Source of the DNA: Prosopocoilus inquinatus
Taxonomy: Eukaryota > Arthropoda > Insecta > Coleoptera > Lucanidae
NCBI GenBank assembly: GCA_036172665.1
Contig: CM069869.1
Span: 1,178,001 to 1,242,000, forward strand
Direction of reading: 5' to 3'
Length of the DNA stretch: 64,000 bases
Shown: positions 44,060 through 55,339 of the stretch, piece by piece
How the letters are laid out: every line of letters begins with the position of its first letter
Numbering within the stretch: the first letter of the stretch is position 1
The notes under the pieces: generated by a model
The model's database searches: none
What the model was told of the DNA's origin: nothing
The model's input: only the letters and a program-made list of their open reading frames with translations
Made by a program: the position numbers and the translations under genes

Positions 44060-44407
44060 ATTCTGAATAGGCTCAGCGTTTGGCGTAGCCGACTATGAAA
44101 ATCGTGCCACTCGTTGGCGTGGGGTTCGAATCCCACCAGGGCCATGGTTGTTTGTGTTGTCAGGATTGAGAGAGACCCAGAGCTACCTAAAACTTAGTAT
44201 TTTTCTTGAAAGGTATCTAACCAAAGGACAAAACTGCGCAAAGGCAAAATAGAACGCGAAGAAGTATAACCATACCATGTTATCATGACGAGGACAATCC
44301 AGGTCGTCGCAGTTAAGACTAATAACAGTAACAACGGGCTTGCGTTCTAAAACTTCTCATTTAACACTTTTTCAGTGGACGGCCTGTACATTAAACTAAA
44401 AAAAAAT
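44060..44407 (+). mobile_element. tRNA-derived SINE
   Basis: A box-A-like tggcgtagccga at 44081-44092 and a perfect box-B ggttcgaatcc at 44123-44133 have tRNA-like spacing. The T-arm gtggg/cccac pairs well, but a matching 5' acceptor strand is missing, so it is a tRNA-related head and not a tRNA gene. A short A-run at about 44397-44406 may be the tail. The body after the head is unknown to me, and the 3' end is uncertain. Confidence 0.6.
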
Positions 44408-44838
44408 GTGGAAATAGGCTTACGCTTACTAACTTTTTTTTTCAAAGAATTTCCAAAGTTCCTGTTTCATCGATTTACATTATTTATTATTGCTAGTCAG
44501 AACTGATTGCGGTGTAGGGTAATGTGTTTGCATTTCGCCATCCTTTTGATCTTCCGCACTGGATAGACTGAATATACCATTATACATTACCGCTGACGAA
44601 GAACACAGGCACGGGATTAATTCGTTTCATGGATGCAAATCAGTGCATAACAAACGAGATCGGTTTTGAAGTCCACAAAGCAAAACAAACAGGTCGCCCG
44701 AATGAAATGTCCAAATGAACATAGGTACATATCGAACCACGTGGTGACTTATTAAAACTGAAAAAAGTTTTTCGTCTTATGGTTGCATTGTTAAAAAATT
44801 TAGAATTTAAGAAAGTTTATACACTCTCAATATTTCTA

Positions 44839-45833
44839 TAAAGCGCGAGCATGTTTGTTTATATCATTAGTTTGGTAATATGATACGGGGGTGTGTTTGG
44901 GCCCGGGCAGGCAAAGAAACGGAAAAGATTACGGCAGTCTGTCGAGGGTTAGCGCGAAGGATAAACGTATGCGTAAAGGTATTAATGAGTCGGGCCGGAG
45001 TGTGGTTAAATCTGCAGTGAATATTTGACAAGGGCAGTCCGCGAAATATTAGCCTGGAGGAGGCGTTGGTTTATTAGAGATGTGTTATATTTATATGTTG
45101 GGGCCGCGGTGGTGTGTTGCCCGGCATGACCTAGAGAGTACCTGCGGAATAAGACCTTAAGTGGTATGTTCTTGCAGAAATGGTAGGGCAATACATCCTG
45201 TTTATTGGCAATGTGGTATGGGTCATGCAATTACGGGGACATATTCGTATCGTAGGGTATCGTCCTGGTGGCTGTGGCACAGGGAGTTAGCCAGAGGATG
45301 TTATCGTACACCAGCAAACGGTATCGTGGGACTTGTCGCAGTGACAAGGAGCACCGATGAAAAGCACGGTACCGGCAAGACAATTAACTGTATTCTGTAT
45401 TCATTGTAAATAGGAATTCAGTTGGTTGTATTCCTGACCTGGTGGCAGCACTGAGCTATCTAGTACGGTCTGGCATGACGCTTTCGTTGGAATGGTGCTT
45501 GAAACTCACGTAGTCGGTGACATCAACAGATCCTGAGAACGTATGCTCAGGGGGGTGGGTGGGTGGGTTTTATATCCGTAGGCGAATGTCAGGGGTAATG
45601 CCTGCGAAGATAAGCAGTCAACATGCAAGGATGGCGTCCAGTATCATTATGAAGGAGCCACAGCTTCTAGATTCGCCGCTGTAGTGGGCGGGGCCGGAAG
45701 AACGGCCCCGTTAAGTGAAATGTTCCATATTATTGAATAGATACTCTTAAAGGGTTTCATTTAATCTGCATTGGTCATTATCGAATTGGAACGCAATCCC
45801 CGGAAGCAGGAAAGCGAGAAAGTAAGAAATTAT
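44839..45833 (+). repeat. Family G repeat, near full-length copy
   Basis: About 1 kb, used here as the reference for the family. It runs from gcgcgagcatgtttgtttat through gcgaaggataaacgta, gtcctggtggctgtgg, gttggttgtattcctgacc, cctgagaacgtatgctc and gggcggggccgg to the gcgagaaag end. No open frame carries a recognised domain and no terminal inverted repeat was found, so the element type is unknown. Confidence 0.8.
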
Positions 45834-45899
45834 ACTTAACAACAAGAAAAACAATATTCTAGGATTCTAGAACGTTTAGTAAAGCACGCAAGTATGTAA

Positions 45900-47216
45900 A
45901 CTATGTATGTGCGCAACTCCGAATAGGGTTAACAACCGCAAAGCTATCAAACTTAGTCAAATTTACACAGCCCAAACCAAAGAGCGTGAGTACTCTCGTG
46001 CTGCTTACAATCTCTTAGCATCTAAGCAAAATACCAAAATTTTAAAGCGTGAAGCGCACATGCCTCTGAATGATCCAAACGCATTAACAATTAACATGAA
46101 AAATGTAAATATAAAATGTAAGGCAAGACTGTTAAAAACCTTCCCTGACTATGTCACGAAACAAGTTAAGCGCCTCTCTCTGCCGAATTCATCGATGAGA
46201 ATTCACGTAGGCCCAACCCGGACTCCGCCACTGGCAAGATGCATGCCCGTGGGATGACATCACGCGAGAAAGAAAAGTCTTACTCAATCACCTCCGGGAC
46301 ATGGCTGCGACAACCCGAAAATGAGAACGGTTGAACCTTCTTCCAATAAAAGGCACATGGAAAACGTGTCGAAGTTCAAAACGATGCTCAGGGGGTTAAG
46401 CGGAGTGGCAATCACCTTACGCCGATTCGACCGGTGAAAATCTGCCCAGGACTACTTGCTACAAAGTTTCAAATTAACGAGAGCATTAAACGCACGTGGA
46501 AAAACAACCAAGTAACAAGATGAAGTACAGCAAGCTAAGAACCTACGTCTCACAAATCCGAATAAACAGTCGCCAACTTGTCGAGACAACAATTAGCGAA
46601 GCGAATGTATCCGTACAGTACGGTAGGGTCCCTGATCCAACGGCAAAATCGTATTAAAAACTCCCCAAACTCACAACGCTTTCAAGACGTGAAATGCACC
46701 TCTGCACAGCCCGCTTGTCCATCGCCAGGAGAGAGAAAATGCCGGCCCCTTCGGTCAAATTTCTATCTACCAAAAACCACCACGCCCTTTACACACGTGC
46801 ACAAAAGGAAGCCTACCCAACCGTAACGATTAAAGGCAAATACGAATGCAAGAATGTAACACCACATTCAACTAGCTGAATACGAAATTCAGGGAGCTCT
46901 TCGAGGATAACTCGAGCACTGATGCGATGCGGGATGTCAGCACTTGTTTAAAGACCCCGGAAGTGAAATTGTCTTCTCCTCAGACCAACTGCCGAACCAT
47001 CAGGAAGGTTACAACGACCAATACAAAATACGTTTGTTATCGCATGCCTTCGAAGAGGCCTTAAAAATGCTTCCTCGTGATACCCCCCAGAACAGACGGC
47101 GAAACAGGCGACGCTTCTTGCTTCGCACGCCGGATAGGACCAAGGTGAAGATGTTCAAGGTTGAGTCTTCTCGATCAGGGCTGATTCCGTGGCTATTTGA
47201 GGGCCAATACAATTAA
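45900..47216 (+). pseudogene. Unassigned coding-like stretch with broken frames
   Basis: Several plus-strand frames follow one another (45907-46257, 46578-46826, 46694-46879, 46944-47216) in a region GC-richer than its surroundings. The last, ending at a stop at 47214-47216, reads convincingly like protein: FSSDQLPNHQEGY, then SHAFEEALKMLPRD, a basic RRRNRRR stretch and RTPDRTKVKMFKVESSRSG. The preceding 46880-46950 reads as KFRELFEDNSSTDAMRD in another frame, suggesting one frameshift. It begins directly after a family G copy. I do not recognise the protein. A transposon-encoded gag or ORF1-like protein is possible but unsupported. Confidence 0.4.
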
Positions 47217-47599
47217 CTTTACCTTTGGCATATTAGAATTATGATTTGGTTTAAATGTGGAGAATTTTTAATGTTCAACTTCAATTTTGAGGATATATTC
47301 CGCATGTATGAGTCGTTTTGTTAATTTTTATATTTAGAAAAGTGAGACTGAAATTGTTGACAATTTATAGTCTTTCTTGGCCCTTGTTGAAAACAATAAC
47401 ACCTACAAGAATGGTTATCTTAGCTTAAATTATTTAATATTGTTGTAATTTGCAGACACAGACACACAGATACCAGATAAGACTTGTTGTTAGTTGTTTA
47501 ACTGGTTTGTTTAGAGAATGTGTTGTATTCTGAAAAGCAGTTTCAATGGGATACGGACATATTGCTTGAATTTTTTTTTTTAACACCCTTGTCTAAGCT

Positions 47600-48000
47600 A
47601 ACGTTCGAGTTCGAGAATAATTATCGATTTCACGTTCACTGCAGCAAGTGTTTCAAACATTTGCCATATAACACATTTACACCTTGCTGGATGGGTTTCT
47701 AGAAAATACTGATATAGACGTTCTGTTTTAACGATCTATCAAAATTGGAACCTCCAGAATACATTTGTTTGCGGTGACACGGGAATAGAGAATAACTGTA
47801 TTTGCAGCAAGATAATTATCAACACCCTCATATCTGGTTGCATCGATTTCTGCAAGATGCGGAGATAGACGTTGCTATCTTGTCGATCAGATTCGAAGCC
47901 TCGATAACATAATTGTTTACGGTCACACACGAATCGAGAATAATTTATCTTGGCGAACAGAATCAAAACCTCCATAACTTATTTTACACAGGAAGTGCGA
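47600..48000 (+). repeat. About 150-bp diverged tandem repeat
   Basis: Paired phrases at about 151-bp spacing: gatatagacgtt / gagatagacgtt (47711, 47862), gcggtgacacgggaat / acggtcacacacgaat, and gagaataactgtatttg / gagaataatttatcttg. Partial outer units lie on each side. Strongly diverged. Confidence 0.65.
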
Positions 48001-48009
48001 GGCCTAACT

Positions 48010-49720
48010 AACGGTGAGTCATTGTTTATTGTAACTAACTTACTGTTTTGCAATAATGTTTAAACAAACAAAAAATGCAGCCAACATTCGGCTACCTAAG
48101 TAAATCCACCGCCAATCTCTCTATAAATTAAAACATCTCGACGTACTTGCAAAATGAATAAATAATAAAATCAGAGAGTCTATAGGTGCAGTTGTTAGGG
48201 AAAGTGCATATTTAATAGACACTTTAGCAATGACATATTTTGAATGAAAATGTCATCTTTTATTAAACGAGGAATCAATCCGATTGTTACACTGAATTGA
48301 ATATTGATCGGGTGTACCGTCATTAAAATTTTAAACGATATGATCGACTTGCTTTGTTCTCCCTCGCTGAGAGTGATGGGAGAATCTGTTAATCTCCTCT
48401 GACCCCAACAATTATCAATAAGTGTGAAATGAGCCTCTGGCCTTATTGAATGTGTATGCTTTTTTCGAAATCATCTGAAAGCTAATTGAACAGTATTTTT
48501 TTTAATTGTGAAAATATTTAAGATTATTAAATAAATATCTGCATACGATGAGATTATTCGAAGTATGAAAAGGACAATATACATAAAATGGCGCGACTTA
48601 AATAGAATGTATGTAGAATAAATAATGCAGAACACGAACGAAAAACTCATCAAACAAGGCATGAAAAACTCTCATAAAACTTAACCATTCTTCTCATAAC
48701 GGCGTGCAGAGTTCCTGTTTACCACATCTGCACTTTTTATCGAGTTTGAAAACTTTTCCTTATGACATGCGTCCACTTCCGTTTTACTTTACTTCTCCTC
48801 GCCTAAACGAAAGCGGAGCCAAACAAAAGACCGGTTTTAATAAGCATTGTTAATGGCGCGGCCAAGAAACTTGTTCCGCTCGGCCTGGCACTTATTAGAC
48901 GCGCTAAAACTTGTTCCGTAACAAAGCAAGACGTCCGTCCGTCGTGAAACTAATAAAACCTCTAAAAATATTCGTACACCAGAATCGCAGAACGTAAATC
49001 CAGATGCATAGATCAACCTCACTCAAATGCTTTCCTGGCGTGTTTGTAAGACGGTCACGTGTGTTACCGAACAAGTTCCAATGGTTCTTGTTCTCTTTTA
49101 GTGGCGGATCAAAACCACGCACTTAACGTCCTTCTCTCAAGAAAATATATGATGTGTGTCATATGTATACATGGGAAAATAAATTAAAATACGCGATTAA
49201 TGGCCGATCTTTCCACTTGCTCATAAAGTTCCCAATAACGTTATTTTGCGAAGAAGTTGAATTTTATGAATGGTTGTCATGGTGATTCATCGAATTATTC
49301 GTCAAATTTATTAGGAGGTTGGAAAGATCGCGCCTAAATGAATCACTACAGCATGATTAATCGAATAAGAAAAATTTATGTTTATGTATGATAACTATAC
49401 TACGTGTTTAATTCGGAAGGAAGCTCGTGTAGAAAATAAAACCAACAAAAAAAATATTATTCATTTCATCAGAACAAGGTCTGAAGTCTAAACAATTCTC
49501 CGTAGTTTATGTAATTAGTAGAGAAGGAAATGACGCAATGCATATCGACTTTTCCACAAAGTATTAATTAATTTGACATTTGCTGCTGTGAAAATAAGTT
49601 TAGTATGTAAATGCGCAACAGTGTTATAAATTTAAATATGCGCAACTTTAATGTCCTGTGATTACAATAAAAATATTGTTTCCGTTAAGAATGATAAAAA
49701 AAAGAAAAACATGAATGGTA
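48010..49720. other. No gene recognised
   Basis: AT-rich sequence. Short open frames on the minus strand at 48471-48662, 48837-49022 and 48904-49122 have no motif. Confidence 0.45.
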
Positions 49721-49722
49721 AA

Positions 49723-49890
49723 TAGAAAGTTTTTTTAATCTCAAACCGGACAGAAAAATGAAGGGAAACACACTCAACGTTTCGCTATAGATTTATAGCT
49801 TCGTCCTGACGAAGCTATAAATCTATAGCGAAACGTTGAGTGTGTTTCCCTTCATTTTTCTGTCCGGTTTGAGATTAAAAAAACTTTCTA
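49723..49890. repeat. Family Y fold-back, perfect 83-nt arms, 2-nt spacer
   Basis: The arms at 49723-49805 and 49808-49890 are exact reverse complements separated only by ct. Sequence as in the fold-back at 38211-38387 but with a different turn-around point, here inside the ctgacga motif. The right flank (ttactattttcatcggacaa...) belongs to the same family. Confidence 0.95.
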
Positions 49891-49929
49891 CTTACTATTT
49901 TCATCGGACAAGAACAAACTTCAATGAAT

Positions 49930-51480
49930 GGTAAAGGTAGGGTAATATAATAATTTAATTAATCGATGAAACACTTGAGCTTTCTTAAAATAATATTAAA
50001 TATTTAGCGGAAAATATTTTTACTAAACCGTTCCAATCTGAGTTCATTTTAAATAATATTTTTTCTTGTGCAGAATACCGGTATCTTACATTAATATTAA
50101 CCTCTGCATGAATTATTATACATATCTTCACATCAGATGAGTGCGACGTCCCCCAAATTTCAAGCAATTTAACGACATAATGTTTGTAAACAATAAGGTC
50201 GTACACCTTTTTCAGTTCACAACAAACAAAAATGCTTTGGCTGCTGCACGTGGCAGAATGCCATCCGTTTAAGAGACAGAAATTTCTAACGAGTTCTTAA
50301 TGTGAAAGTGATGTCAGGTGTTGTTTTACGGTGGGCCAGTTTTGTTGATACGATGTTTCAGAACATCTGACACGAATTAAATTTTCAAAACTATTGCTAA
50401 TATAAATAACTCGGCGAAACCGGAGAGGAAAGTTTATTTGCGCTGAAAAACAACCGTTGATTTGTAAGCGCGCAATTTAATATTCACAATAAATTATCAT
50501 AAAATTTCTTTTAGTATTTAATTTGACTTACGTAAACGAAGGCACAGGACGAAGTCAATTTGTTTCAGAATTAAAACAAAGTTTATTTCAGTTTCCGAAA
50601 GGTACGGTGAAACTTCATAATGCAATTCTTCTGTTCTTTAATACAGGTGCACAAAAAAAATAAAGCAAATCATTTTGAAGTGTATACAATAATAATCAAT
50701 TCAATTTTAGTTTCAGCCATGCTATCGGTCATAAAAGGCATTTCTTCTTGGAAAGAGCAGTTTTTTGATAATGAACCGAAAAGTTATTATGTACTTTATG
50801 ATATAAGAATTCCAAGACTTCAACCTGTATAATATAAAAACATTTAATTTAATTTCTGTATCAAGTAGATGATTTGCTTCGACAGTCCTTTCCGAGGAAA
50901 AACGTAATATGATTTCTTATGTTTCGCGTACTTTTATAAAATCCTTATATTTCCTTTTCTGCTTAATCTGAAACGTTCTGTCGATTCAGCATCTCTAGCT
51001 CCGGTCCGGCGCAGTGCGAAGTTCAGGAAAAAAACAACGCAAAATGACATCGTCACGCCATCTAGTTTTTGAAAGCGTCTAGGGTAGAAGCTCGTCACAG
51101 GTACGCGGTGGAAGTCGAGAGATAATTCACAAAAAAACGTTAACATTTCATTAGCAGGGAGTTATTTCGCGGTCGTCAAATCGCTTCAGAAAAAACTCGC
51201 GTTTCTTTCTCGTACCGGACGAGACTGGAGACCGGACTGCGAAGTGAATATTTGTGCGTTTAAACTGTTTCGAACAGTCTTTCATTTGTTTTATATAAAA
51301 TCATTGTGCTTCCTTAATTTTGGATTACGAGGAGAACTTTCAATTCAGTTTGGTAAGCTCACATACCGCTTACAAACTAATCACTGCAATCGATAGTGTA
51401 ATCCTTATCTCTCCCCCTCTATATTTTTATTTTTTGTAGTTATGTTTCCTTGTACCTACACGCTAATTGTTGTATTATTT
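49930..51480. other. No gene recognised
   Basis: AT-rich with a GC-richer part at 50960-51250. Open frames at 49985-50206 (-), 50620-50832 (+) and 50934-51146 (-) have no motif. Confidence 0.45.
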
Positions 51481-51489
51481 CTTTAGCAT

Positions 51490-52060
51490 TCTTTTAATAA
51501 ATTTGTTAAATTTACCAAACTCTTTTTGTCGCGTCCTCGCGTTAATTTTCTTTTGATTCTTTAACGTACTGGAAGATGCAGAATCTCGAAAAAAAAATTT
51601 TCCAAATTTAATTATTAGGTTATTATTAATTAAAATTGTTACTTTAATTGATTTTATGCCCGAATGTATTCACAGTATTCACATCATTACGAATGTTTTG
51701 TTAAAATAGTCCCTTCTGTGATAGTTTGTGATCTATGTTAGTGTTTTGTATTTGTACTTTTATTATTGTTTGTTTGACTGATTTTGTACCCGAATGTATT
51801 CACATCATGATACTACATGATACTACTACTACTAAAACACGCATGTCTTTACGACATTTCGTTGTGAATGCTTGTTGAAGGCTATGCTATAATCGGGCAG
51901 TGCGACAATTTTCAAGATGCCATGTCATACCATTCAGGAAAGCTGTCGCGACGCGCCGCATTTCAATTCAGCCGCCAAGTCAAGGTAAGGGCATGCCGCA
52001 CTAGTTCACTTGCATGACCAAATTTTTGAGCTTTATCGAACACTTTTATTTACTAATTTC
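51490..52060 (-). repeat. Family S dispersed repeat (copy 2)
   Basis: Reverse complement of 26470-26890: gtcgcgtcctcgcgtt (51530), gcgacaattttcaagatgcc (51902), gccaagtcaaggtaaggg (51974), agttcacttgcatgaccaaa (52003) and tttgagctttatcgaacac (52024). It carries extra sequence at about 51600-51880, including a repeated accgaatgtattcaca-type phrase. Confidence 0.65.
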
Positions 52061-52544
52061 TAAACTTACTTTTTACCTTCTTAAGAATTCCGAGGAGGAC
52101 ATCCTCGTAAGAAGAGAGACAAAGACAGGAAAGAATTTTACAATCTTCAGGAAACTAAAATGGCACTGTTCGACTTTTCGAGGAAGACACGTTGAAAGTA
52201 TATTTTTGGCTTTAACCTCAAACTAACTACCGAATATTGCTTTCCAGGGTGGTTCGTTGGTCAAAAGAGTAGGTTGGGTTTTCTATAAAACGCGGGGGTG
52301 GTTTCGCGTTGTTCAGGGTGAAAGTGTTTCGGGTAAGTATTGAGCCTGACTACCCTTAAATTCTGTAGGAAAATAAGCCGCGTCCGTTACAATGGAAACG
52401 TTAAAGTTTCGACGGTCACAAGTCCGACATTTGACTCACACCTGCACTTGCCTAATTATTTTCTCAAATTCAGGGCAAGTGAGTTAACAAAGATGATTAA
52501 TTCGGGCCTGTGTTTTCTTTAATGAAAAGAGCAATAATTCCACT
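52061..52544. other. No gene recognised
   Basis: Short unassigned stretch between family S and the 3' end of the minus-strand LINE. A 60-codon frame at 52340-52522 has no motif. Confidence 0.45.
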
Positions 52545-52758
52545 AAAAATTTATTGATTTATTTATTTATCAATCAAAACTACACAGTTCAACAGGTTGA
52601 AAAACCCAATTACAGACTGACATAAAGGACTTTAAAATAGGAAAATGCGACGAATGCTAATATTACTGTAAAGTAAAACTAAAAACTAAAAATAGTTAAC
52701 GGACGATGGCAAATATGAAAAATAAAATGAAAATGAAAAGGTAAATATAAAATAAGAA

Positions 52759-53332
52759 TTAACGGGATAAATTTGATATAATTTGTTTATATGCAGAAAA
52801 CGGTCCGAAAAGTAAATCAATATCATTAATACGATCATTATAATCTCTCGTCATTCTGGGGATTGGAGAAAACTTTGTGACATTGGAACAATAAATCGGT
52901 ACCCTAAAAACGTAATTGTCACGCAGATATTTAGAAGGAACATTAAAGCAAAATTCTTGAAGTAAGTAAGGGGAGTCAAATTTATTTATAATGTTAAATA
53001 AGGATATCAAACAGGCTGTTTTCCTCCGATCTTCTAAACAAGTTAGATTCAAATAATTTAAAGGTTGAGTGTAGTCATCATAACTTACGTTCATGCCCCG
53101 ACAAATGACTCTAGTGAATCTTCGCTGGATAGATTCTGTCCTTGCAATATGTACTGCATAATAGGGAGACCAAACTTAAACTTTTTTTTAAATCGATACC
53201 TAAGAAATGCTTGGTTATCCGAAGAATGAATCCAAGCATAGTATTTGCTTTTTTAACAATATTATTTACATGAGAGGTAAAAGATAGGTTGTTTTCAAAG
53301 GTAATCCCTAGGTCCTTAATAGCAGAACACAC
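52759..53332 (-). pseudogene. Jockey-like LINE C-terminal region (two frames)
   Basis: Frames 53332-53111 (IKDLGITFENNLSFTSHV) and 53094-52759 (LNYLNLTCLEDRRKTACL, then FNVPSKYLRDN) match the C-terminal end of Jockey-type ORF2. A frameshift lies between them at about 53100. Confidence 0.75.
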
Positions 53333-53461
53333 ATTTCAGAGGGTTATCATTTACAGTGTATAGTGTAATAATAACAGATTTATTTAGAGTGTATTGCATA
53401 TACGAACATTTGTCAACATTCAACAAAAGCTTATTTTGTAAGCACCAATCATTTAAAATAT

Positions 53462-54181
53462 TTAAATTATGTTGAAGAAGGTTTCAGTCCATTGAAGAAG
53501 AAATGCAGTTAAATATTTTAAGTCGTCGGCGTATAACAGATGTTCGCAATTCAAACAAGAAGATAGGTCGTTTATAAAAACCAAAAACAAAGTGGGTCCA
53601 AGATGTGAACCTGCAATTACTACTTTTTGGATTCTATTGTTGAGATAAGATCTAATCCAAGACAAAAAGAAGCCAGAAACGCCGTAATGGTATAACTTAT
53701 CGATCGGTATATTGTGATTAACTTTGTCGAAAGCTTTCGAGAAATCTGTATAAACTACGTCTAGCTGCTTACGCTTGTTAAAGGTGTCAATAACTCTACT
53801 GACAAAACATAACAAGTTAGTGGTAGTAGATCTTTTCGATACAAAACCGTGTTGATTCTGGGAAAGATAAGGATTTAAATGGTTTAGAAGCTTGGAATTA
53901 ATAAGTGATTCAAATATCTTGCCAAAGATACTTAATTTTGAGATCGGTCTGTAGTTTTTAACGGATTGTTTGTCACCAGATTTGTGAATTGAGATTATAT
54001 AAGCTAATTTCCATTGACTGGGGAAAACACTCGTAGAAAGAGATTTATTATATATCAAAGACAACAGATATGCTAAGACTTGTCTGCATTCTTTTATAAA
54101 CAAAGGACTTATTCCATCGGGGCCATATGATTTAGTAGTATCGATTTTACCAAGTAAAAACAATATTTCATCTTGAGTCAC
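53462..54181 (-). pseudogene. Jockey-like reverse transcriptase, motif B deleted
   Basis: Open frame of 239 codons. In order: YGPDGISPLFIKEC, NYRPISKLSIFGKIFE, QHGFVSKRSTTTNL, motif A DFSKAFDKVNHN and motif C LYADDLKYL. Between motifs A and C the sequence jumps from QKVVIAGS to HLGPTLFLVF, so roughly a dozen residues including the PQG of motif B are missing without loss of frame. The enzyme cannot be active. Confidence 0.9.
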
Positions 54182-54392
54182 AAGTCACATCATTTGAGAA
54201 AGCAGAAGAATTAGAAAATTTGGAATCAGGAGCTAAATTTGTACGATTTGCTTCAGAGGGCCCATAAATTGAGACAAAATATTTTCTAAAAGCTTCACAT
54301 ACGGAATACTATTGGAGGAATATATAATATGATCAAATTCATTAATTGTATAACAAGAAAAAAAACTCAAAACTTTTTTCAGATTCTTTTTC

Positions 54393-54430
54393 TTTCATTC
54401 TGGTTCTGCGATGTGCCGTGAGTAGACGTG
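54393..54430 (+). promoter_or_regulatory. Internal LINE promoter candidate: initiator plus DPE-like motif
   Basis: An initiator-like ttcattc with the A at 54398 is followed by agacgtg at 54424-54430, about 27 bases downstream. Insect Jockey-class and related LINEs use a TATA-less internal promoter with an initiator and a downstream AGACGTG-type element near +28. The spacing here is off by one if the A is +1. No TATA box seen. Confidence 0.45.
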
Positions 54431-54492
54431 TGTACTTTGCTGTGATTATTAATCTTTAATTAATCGTTTACTTGTTATTGCACATTAACAAT

Positions 54493-55146
54493 ATGTCAAT
54501 AGAACGTGTCACGCGCTCCAACTCAGACGAGCAGTTAATACAAAAAGTCGTTGAGAGAATTTTTACTAATTCGAACTTTATAGACAAAATGTTTAACGCT
54601 TTAAGTGAAAAACTGGACACGTATATGTGTAAGAAACTGTCGATATTCGAAGATAAAATAAAAAACCTGCAAGACAAAATAGTTAATGTGGAGAATGCCG
54701 TTGAATCACAGGAACAATATTCACGGAAAAATAACTTACGTCTTTTTAATGTCCCCGAAACTGCTAATGAAAATGCTGAACAAGTAATCATCGATATGCC
54801 GTGAAAAACTTGGAGTTTCCATATCGGAATTGGATATCGACTGTTGTCACCGGTTATCCGGAAAGGAAGGTTCGCATAAACCCCTTATTGTGAAGTTCTG
54901 TCGTGGAGTATAAGAAACAAAATATTTTACGCTAAAAGAAAACTAAAGGGCACTAAGTTAGTAATTCGTGAAGATCTTACCAGGGAACGTGCAGCAATGA
55001 TCAAAACTTTGGCAGGACGTCTGGGCAGCAAGGCCGTATTTACAAGTAACGGAAATATCCTAGTAAAGTCTGATAACAAAATCCATAAAATTACATCTTT
55101 AAACGATTTCAAAATTTTGTTAAATACCCTTAATTTTTCACAGTAA
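54493..55146 (+). pseudogene. LINE ORF1 (coiled-coil nucleic-acid-binding protein), frameshifted
   Basis: The first frame (54493-54804) starts MSIERVTRSNSDEQL. It has a heptad-rich helical segment (about residues 30-75, ending VENAVESQEQYSRKN) and LRLFNVPE, the entry to the RNA-binding domain of L1/CR1-type ORF1 proteins. The sequence continues in a second frame (about 54800-54912: DIDCCHRLSGKEG, then PLIVKFCR) and returns to the first frame (54913-55146, with KLKGTKLVIREDL) to a stop at 55144. Two compensating frameshifts, the first near 54800 and the second near 54912. ORF1p would coat the LINE RNA; this copy cannot encode it intact. Confidence 0.75.
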
Positions 55147-55339
55147 TGTACTTCATCCTTTTGCACTACCAAAGTTCTATATAGTTACATAAGTCACCTT
55201 TCCTTCTTTTCTTTTTCCTTTTGATATTCATTGTTATTTTTCTTTTCAGTGTCCGACAATATCACTTTTCTATTATTGATCTAATATTTAGTAATCTATC
55301 TATTACATGAATGTTTCCTAATTTTCCATCCCATTTGTT

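Larger units (their letters stand above)
52545..54360 (-). mobile_element. Jockey-like non-LTR retrotransposon, 5'-truncated and broken
   Basis: The minus-strand ORF2 reads from the pre-RT region (54360-54181, with KYFVSIYGPSEAN) through reverse transcriptase (54181-53462) to the C-terminal domain (53332-52759). A short 3' UTR ends in a TAAA-rich tail at about 52548-52570. Frame changes separate the parts, and motif B of reverse transcriptase is deleted. Its 5' edge abuts the start of the plus-strand LINE at about 54385. Confidence 0.85.

Noticed and set aside
44060..44145. Functional tRNA gene
   Set aside because: Box A/B and the T-arm are good, but the 5' acceptor strand does not pair with the 3' cagggcc, and no terminator T-run follows. 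Better explained as a SINE head.
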